Shown here in pieces: positions 12,301 through 18,300 of a stretch of 26,481 nt of DNA. Position 1 is the first letter of the stretch. Each line of letters begins with the position of its first letter. Both the position numbers and the translations under genes were made by a program. The DNA comes from Reticulitermes lucifugus (Eukaryota > Arthropoda > Insecta > Blattodea > Rhinotermitidae), in assembly GCA_026260175.1 (NCBI GenBank), contig JAKCWW010003911.1:18106-44586 (forward strand), written 5' to 3'. Below the pieces are notes generated by a model. It was given only the letters and a program-made list of their open reading frames with translations, ran no database searches and was not told the DNA's origin.

Positions 12301-15300
12301 CACACAGCTGCAGTCAGCATGGCAGTGCTGCTGTTAGGCTCAACTCAGAAAGGCAGGGCAGCATTATGTCTTTCAAAAACGTTTACTCTGCTTGGAGTAC
12401 AATGTATGCCCTGTATAAGAATTTCCTTTGGTTTTAAATTAAAACACATCACCTTCTCCTGCAATATAATATTGTAGCATATTTCAGATGCTCTACTGTT
12501 TAAAGAATTTACATGACCGTGTTTTTTAAATAAACGGAGAATGCTTCGTGGTGTGTACACAGTGCCTCCCCTCTGAACAGCTCGCCTCTTCACCCCCGCA
12601 CCAACATCAAGCAAGTAATCTGGTCACTACAATATCCTTGCCACTCACAAAAGTTTATCACCAAAATAGCAAGTGTTAGAATAAGGACATCACCAGCATA
12701 ACCTCACTGTAATACAAACAAACATCAAACATGATTAAATTCCATTACCCACCCGCTCACAGGTGAATTGTATGTCTTGAATGTGAACTGAGGTCCCATC
12801 CACAACCTCCTGTGAGGCCCAGCATGAGTCACAATCTCCACCTGTGACAGCCACCTCTCATCTGAGTCAGGGTCATCCTGTCTAGATTCGTATCCGGAAG
12901 GTGTTGGCATGCAATCTGGCACTACCATCAATGGGTTTGTCGGGGACAGAGGCGGTTGCAGCTCGCTTGAGTGTGGTGGACGCAGAAGCATCCACTGAGC
13001 TTTTGGCTGAACATCCAGTTCAATAGCTGTATCACCACATACCTTCTCCTTGGGAATTCCTGAACAAGCACAAATGTTGATGCTCAGAGCACCCTCAGAT
13101 TAAATCAGCCACTTACAGCATGTATGGCTGTCACTGGTCAGTAACAAGCACTTCACTTTTAAGTCACATGAAATCAACTGTTATAATTAAAACTGGCTGG
13201 TCCATCTTTCAAAGCAACAGTTGTGAAACACCTCAGAAATGGGCCAAGATCAGTGATTGAGGTTTCCTTTTGGGGCGTGTATAGATAATGATGCAGTCGA
13301 TTTATACGATTCTAGACCATCTGTGGTAGATAAATAAGAGTAGGTGGCATTGATAGCATGATAACGACTGGGAAAAACAGAAGTCCTTGAAGAAAAATCT
13401 GCCCCAGTGCTATTTTTCCAACCATAAACGTCACATGGACTAGCATGGGATCAAACCCAGGCCTCTGTGGTGAGACGGGTGTCAACTAACTGCCTGAGCC
13501 ACGGCACATCCTAACAACAGAATTTTACATGTTCGCTTACCTGTTGCATGTCTGGGTTCCAAGTCATACTCAATGAGATTCCCATGGCAAGCCATCACAA
13601 ACAGCGAGTCCACTGCTCGTTTGTGAGCCTTTGCAGATGTCTCTCTTGGCAGTGTTGGAGATTCAATAAGCCAGGCTCGTGGGGGTGCAAAGCATGATGT
13701 GACTCTCAGTGGTATTCCTCCTGGCAGACTGTCATCTGAAGAAGACTGGGTTCGACCAAGTGACTTCATAGAAGGGTTACGATGGTAAGGCTGCTGTGAA
13801 GCAGGGTTCATAGACGTGGGGGTAGAGAGGAGGGCGTGAGTGGTGGGCTGACGTATCTGGGCAAGTGGCGAAATCACAGTAGGGTGAGAATAGGGTGGGA
13901 GGCGAGGGTTAGGATATGGCATGGCTGGAGGAGTTGAGATAGCCTCAGAAACTGGGGTTGGAATGGGGCTATTACGACCATCAGCTGTGAGGCCTGCACT
14001 GCGATGAAATCTGGACAGACGGTTGACAACATGTGGCGTAGCATGTGTACGAATACCAACAGGACCTCCATATGGAGTGATGGGAAACACGTGAGTTGTT
14101 CCCCTGAGCGTGCTGACTGCTACCCAGCGACTATCTTCTGAGAATGCAATGTCTTGCACCTGTGACAGGAAGAACAAGACAGGCAATGTACGTACAATGT
14201 AACACTGAGGCGCATTCGTGTAACCATTATTGCCCTGGAAAAGCAATAAGTATTACATATTCTGGTGTGTGTCTGTAGCCTTAGTTATCCAGCATGAAAA
14301 GCGCATGCACCACATTATATTGTCATCTGCGGCCTATTCCAGCTCTACATATTTCCACATCATCTCATAAATAGCACAATTTTCAGAAAAATGTTATTGA
14401 ACATAAAACGTGTGTTTTGATTTTCTTTACAACTTTTGTCTGAAACATTTCTCATTCTAAGAAGAATTCTGCGAGATATCATAAATGTACAGACAGACGT
14501 CTTCAATGTAAAGTACCCGTTATTCCTGCCAGATTTTAATGATTTTTCTGACAGATTTTCGAAAAATCTGCAAATATCAAATTTCATGAAAATCCGTCCA
14601 GTGAGAGCTGAGTTGTTCCATGCGGATGGACAAACATCACAAAGTTAGTAGTCGCTTTTCACAATTCCGTGAACACACCTAATAACATGAAGTCTTATTA
14701 CTTGTTTGCACTGCCAGACAGTACACAGAACTGAGCCCTTCTTCAGAAAGTGACAGTCAGTGAGACAGTCAAGAAATTCCCTGCCCCTTATGGAACCCAA
14801 AAATGTATTACTGTTACTTATTATTCATTTAACATTTTCAAATACCAAAAAAAGTTGCAAGTAATGTGACACTTTACATTAATTAAGACTTAAAAAAACT
14901 ACAAACCTTGGCTGTTGTATCGCCCCGATGCAACACATAGAGGTGGTGGACAGCTGCCAGTGATGATCCGCCTGGATGAGGGTGGATTCGAAACACATGG
15001 AAGTCATGGCCACGCTTGTCAGCTGTCAGAAGCAGCATGCCTGATGGGTCAAATGATAATGCCACGATGGGCTCACTGTGGGCCATGAAATGGGCAATGA
15101 TATTATCTGAGTTGCAGCTACCTCCAGTTATGGACTCGCCAGTTCTTGATTCCTCTTCACGACCAGAATGCGAAGTTCCCTGTACAGCAAAACACCGATT
15201 ACCATCACCGTACTTGCCTCACTCCTACACAATGTAAAATAAGTGATATCTGCTGATAGAGGCTTTAAAGTTGTAGTCTACAGTGCAGTCCAAAAATGGC

Positions 15301-18300
15301 AGATATATTGCTGATCTCTCAAATACATGATGCAAGACACAGGAAATTTTACAACCAAGATAGACAGTTGTGCTGTAATGTGAGACACACCAATCCACAT
15401 GGACATATGTGTGTTCTAAAACTGAAATGTTGATGGCTAGAAATGTATGGGCAATATATTTGCAATATTCAACTGCATCCTACTTAGCTGGAATACGTGG
15501 TACCTAAAACTTAGAACAATACAAATCAAGTGTACCTGAGCATCCAAGATGGTGACAATGCCTGGCTGGATGCTGTCTGCATTTCCACTCATGATGTTTC
15601 CACCTTGATGCCCTGCCACTGGTCCCGCAACACATCCCACCATTCCCCTTTGCATGCCCATGCCAGTCGCTCCTCCAGTTAGGCTACTGGCCACAGTCTC
15701 ACCCAACTCACGTAAGCCTTTCCCAAACGACTTAGCAGCATGGAGTACAGTCGCAGTATATGACTGCACGCCCTCTCCCTCTGTCCCACCAGATGATCGA
15801 CGAGCAGGCATGAGCCTTCTCTCAGAGTACGCCAACCTGGAAAGCAGTAACAGGAAATTACAAACTTTCTTCCTTTCTTTGTGAAGCTGACTATGAGATT
15901 TCAGCTTATTTTGCCATAGCACTACATTCATCTGTTCACACTACACATCAAAGATCTGAATATCTCTGGCAGGGTGTGAAAGGCCTCAGTTTGAGTAACA
16001 GAAACACATGCAGACTTACACGATATATATTATTTATAAGTGGTTGACCAGACAGGCACCAATGTATTATTTAACTACCTGGCAGTCAAACCCAAAGTTT
16101 CAGTATCAACATTTATAATTCAGCACCAGCTTCTGTGCACTGAACAGACTTCAATTCCTCACATGTCACCAGCTTCTGTGCACTGAACAGACTTCAATTC
16201 CTCACATGTCACCAGCCTCTGTGCACTGAACAGACTTCAATTCCTCACATGTCACCAGCCTCTGTGCACNNNNNNNNNNNNNNNNNNNNNNNTGTCACCA
16301 GCCTCTGTGCACTGAACAGACTTCAATTCCTCACATGTCACCAGCCTCTGTGCACCGAACAGTCTTCAATTCCTCACATGTCACCAGCCTCTGTGCACTG
16401 AACAGTCTTCAATTCCTCACATGTCACCAGCCTCTGTGCACCATACTGAGAAAGTGCATTTTAGTGTAATTTGAATTTAACACCCCTCTGTCCTGGGCAG
16501 TAGTTGTAATTGAAAACCCAGTGTGGCACTGGACACAATTCTGAACCAGTTCAACCCAGTTCACGCTTTCACAACTCATTCCCTCACATTCGTTTGTAAG
16601 GAAGTCCCCCACCCCCCACCACCAAAATTCCACGTGCATGTGTCACGTAACTTATTCAAGCCACTGTAACAATCATAATTTAATTGCCATAATAACCACA
16701 GGAGGTACATTACTTTTACAAAATTGAGTCTCAATTTGTTTATCATGTTTTACTTTTTTGTGTACTAATGCGTTAACATCATAATTCTCAGCATGAGGTG
16801 CCCCAGCATGTGAATTTCAGTGTGTCTGTATTTCCTTATGCCATGTACAGGATGTTCAGCTGAACACAGAACACACTTATGGACTCTACAAACTGATTCA
16901 AAGCTGCACTGCTGCATGGTGACCAATGATGCTGTCCACTCTGCAGTACTCACTCCTGCAGGACTGCACACCATACAGCTGATGACATCCATTGTTACAC
17001 ACACACACTGACGACAGACCCCACTCTCTGTTGTGCATGTCTTGATACAGTTAAACTCATCATAAATTTTCACTTAGAAAACTTGTTTTCTACTGTTAAA
17101 TAGATATAGTGTAAAAATTAATTTTATACTGGAGCCAAGAATTACTGCATCTTTATGCAACAACAACAGATGAAGAATAAAGGCATATTATAAATGTCTT
17201 GTTATTTGTCCCTTCCTGTGCTCAGTTTCCAATACGAAAATATGTCATTGGTTTCTCAGACTTCCTGTTCTTAAAAACTGATAAATATTTAGTGTGACAT
17301 TCTGAAAGATGAAGATTAAGGTCTTCTGGGATGTGATACTGCATCAATGGGCAAATAGTTGTAGACGTTTCACAGTATCATACTGCCTTCATCTTCAGGA
17401 TGAAGCACTTACACATTAAGTAACAAAGCTGCAGAGAAAAGTGTTTTCAGACAAGAAATCTCATTTCAAGCACTATAGGGCCAAAACTAATCCATTCTGT
17501 TTGTTTTAAAAGTTACTTAATAGTCACAATTATCAACAGTGCCAGCACTTACCAGCGACTTCCCAATGCAACAGGATTTGGATTTGGACCCGGACAGGGA
17601 TAGCAAGTAGTGACAGTCAGGCGATCTTCAAGTGTTGAAGCATCAAAGACAGCAATTCTTTCAGGAAAAGTAACAACAACTGACCTTCGATTGGCCAGAA
17701 CATCATTCACTGGGTTCTTGAATTTTATACTCTTTACCTACAAGAAGAAAAAATTCAGTCTCTGATCATGAAATAACCCACTGTCTAGGAATCAAGAACT
17801 CACAAACGAAGTTCACTATATGAATGAAATTATGTGGTGTTCCTTCTGCAAGAAAATATTGATGAAAGAGAGACAGTGATGACTGTAGTGGGTGAGATAC
17901 AATGAAGAGTTATACTCAGCTTTTAATGAAGTTGGTTTGGTAAGACAGGTTGGGTGTATTATTAAAATGGATGAAGCAAAACTTACTGAAACTGGACCTT
18001 TAATAAATCTGCATCAAGGTCAGGAGGTGTTGTGGAACCAAACTTACAGGCATTGAATAGTGTTCAGGATATCCTGTGTTGCAAGAATAAATGGACTGAG
18101 TGGAGGAGGAGGATGGACAAGGTAAAACATAATAAAGGGAGGAATGGGATGAAGAAGAAATTGAACGAGACGGCGACTGTACAGGTGAAAGAATAGAAGA
18201 GAAAAGGAAAAGAGAACAACAGAAGAAATGATAAAAAAAATAAAAAGAAGAGGGGCAGGCAGAGGAGATTGTCACACATTCCTGAGGGTGTTCCTAACAT

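Larger units (their letters stand above)
10448..12752 (-). other. BCAS3 intron 8 (2.3 kb), dispersed repeats; possible hidden small exon
   Basis: It holds three repeat types that recur in the window: a pair of related C-rich stretches (about 10565-10680 and 12080-12180), the 11560-11735 element and the 11965-12038 element. TA and A/T microsatellite-like runs occur near 10955. The phase mismatch of the best exon 8 donor raises the possibility of a small coding exon here, but I could not identify one. Confidence 0.6.
15837..17552 (-). other. BCAS3 intron 4, with tandem repeat and assembly gap
   Basis: 1716 nt including 23 N. It contains the 43-bp tandem array (16124-16441) and a foldback-family end at 17321. 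The rest, including the Cys-rich frames at 16424-16639 and 16765-17073, has no recognisable homology and is treated as intron. Confidence 0.75.

Noticed and set aside
16124-16441. A CRISPR array
   Set aside because: It is a direct tandem repeat without unique spacers, in an animal intron, with no cas genes.
16424-17073. Cys-containing short frames in BCAS3 intron 4 as small secreted proteins
   Set aside because: No signal peptide, no recognisable cysteine framework, and they overlap the minisatellite edge and repeats.
18000-18300. Ser/Phe-rich minus-strand coding frames
   Set aside because: They come from a purine-rich low-complexity intron tract and have no homology or splice support.
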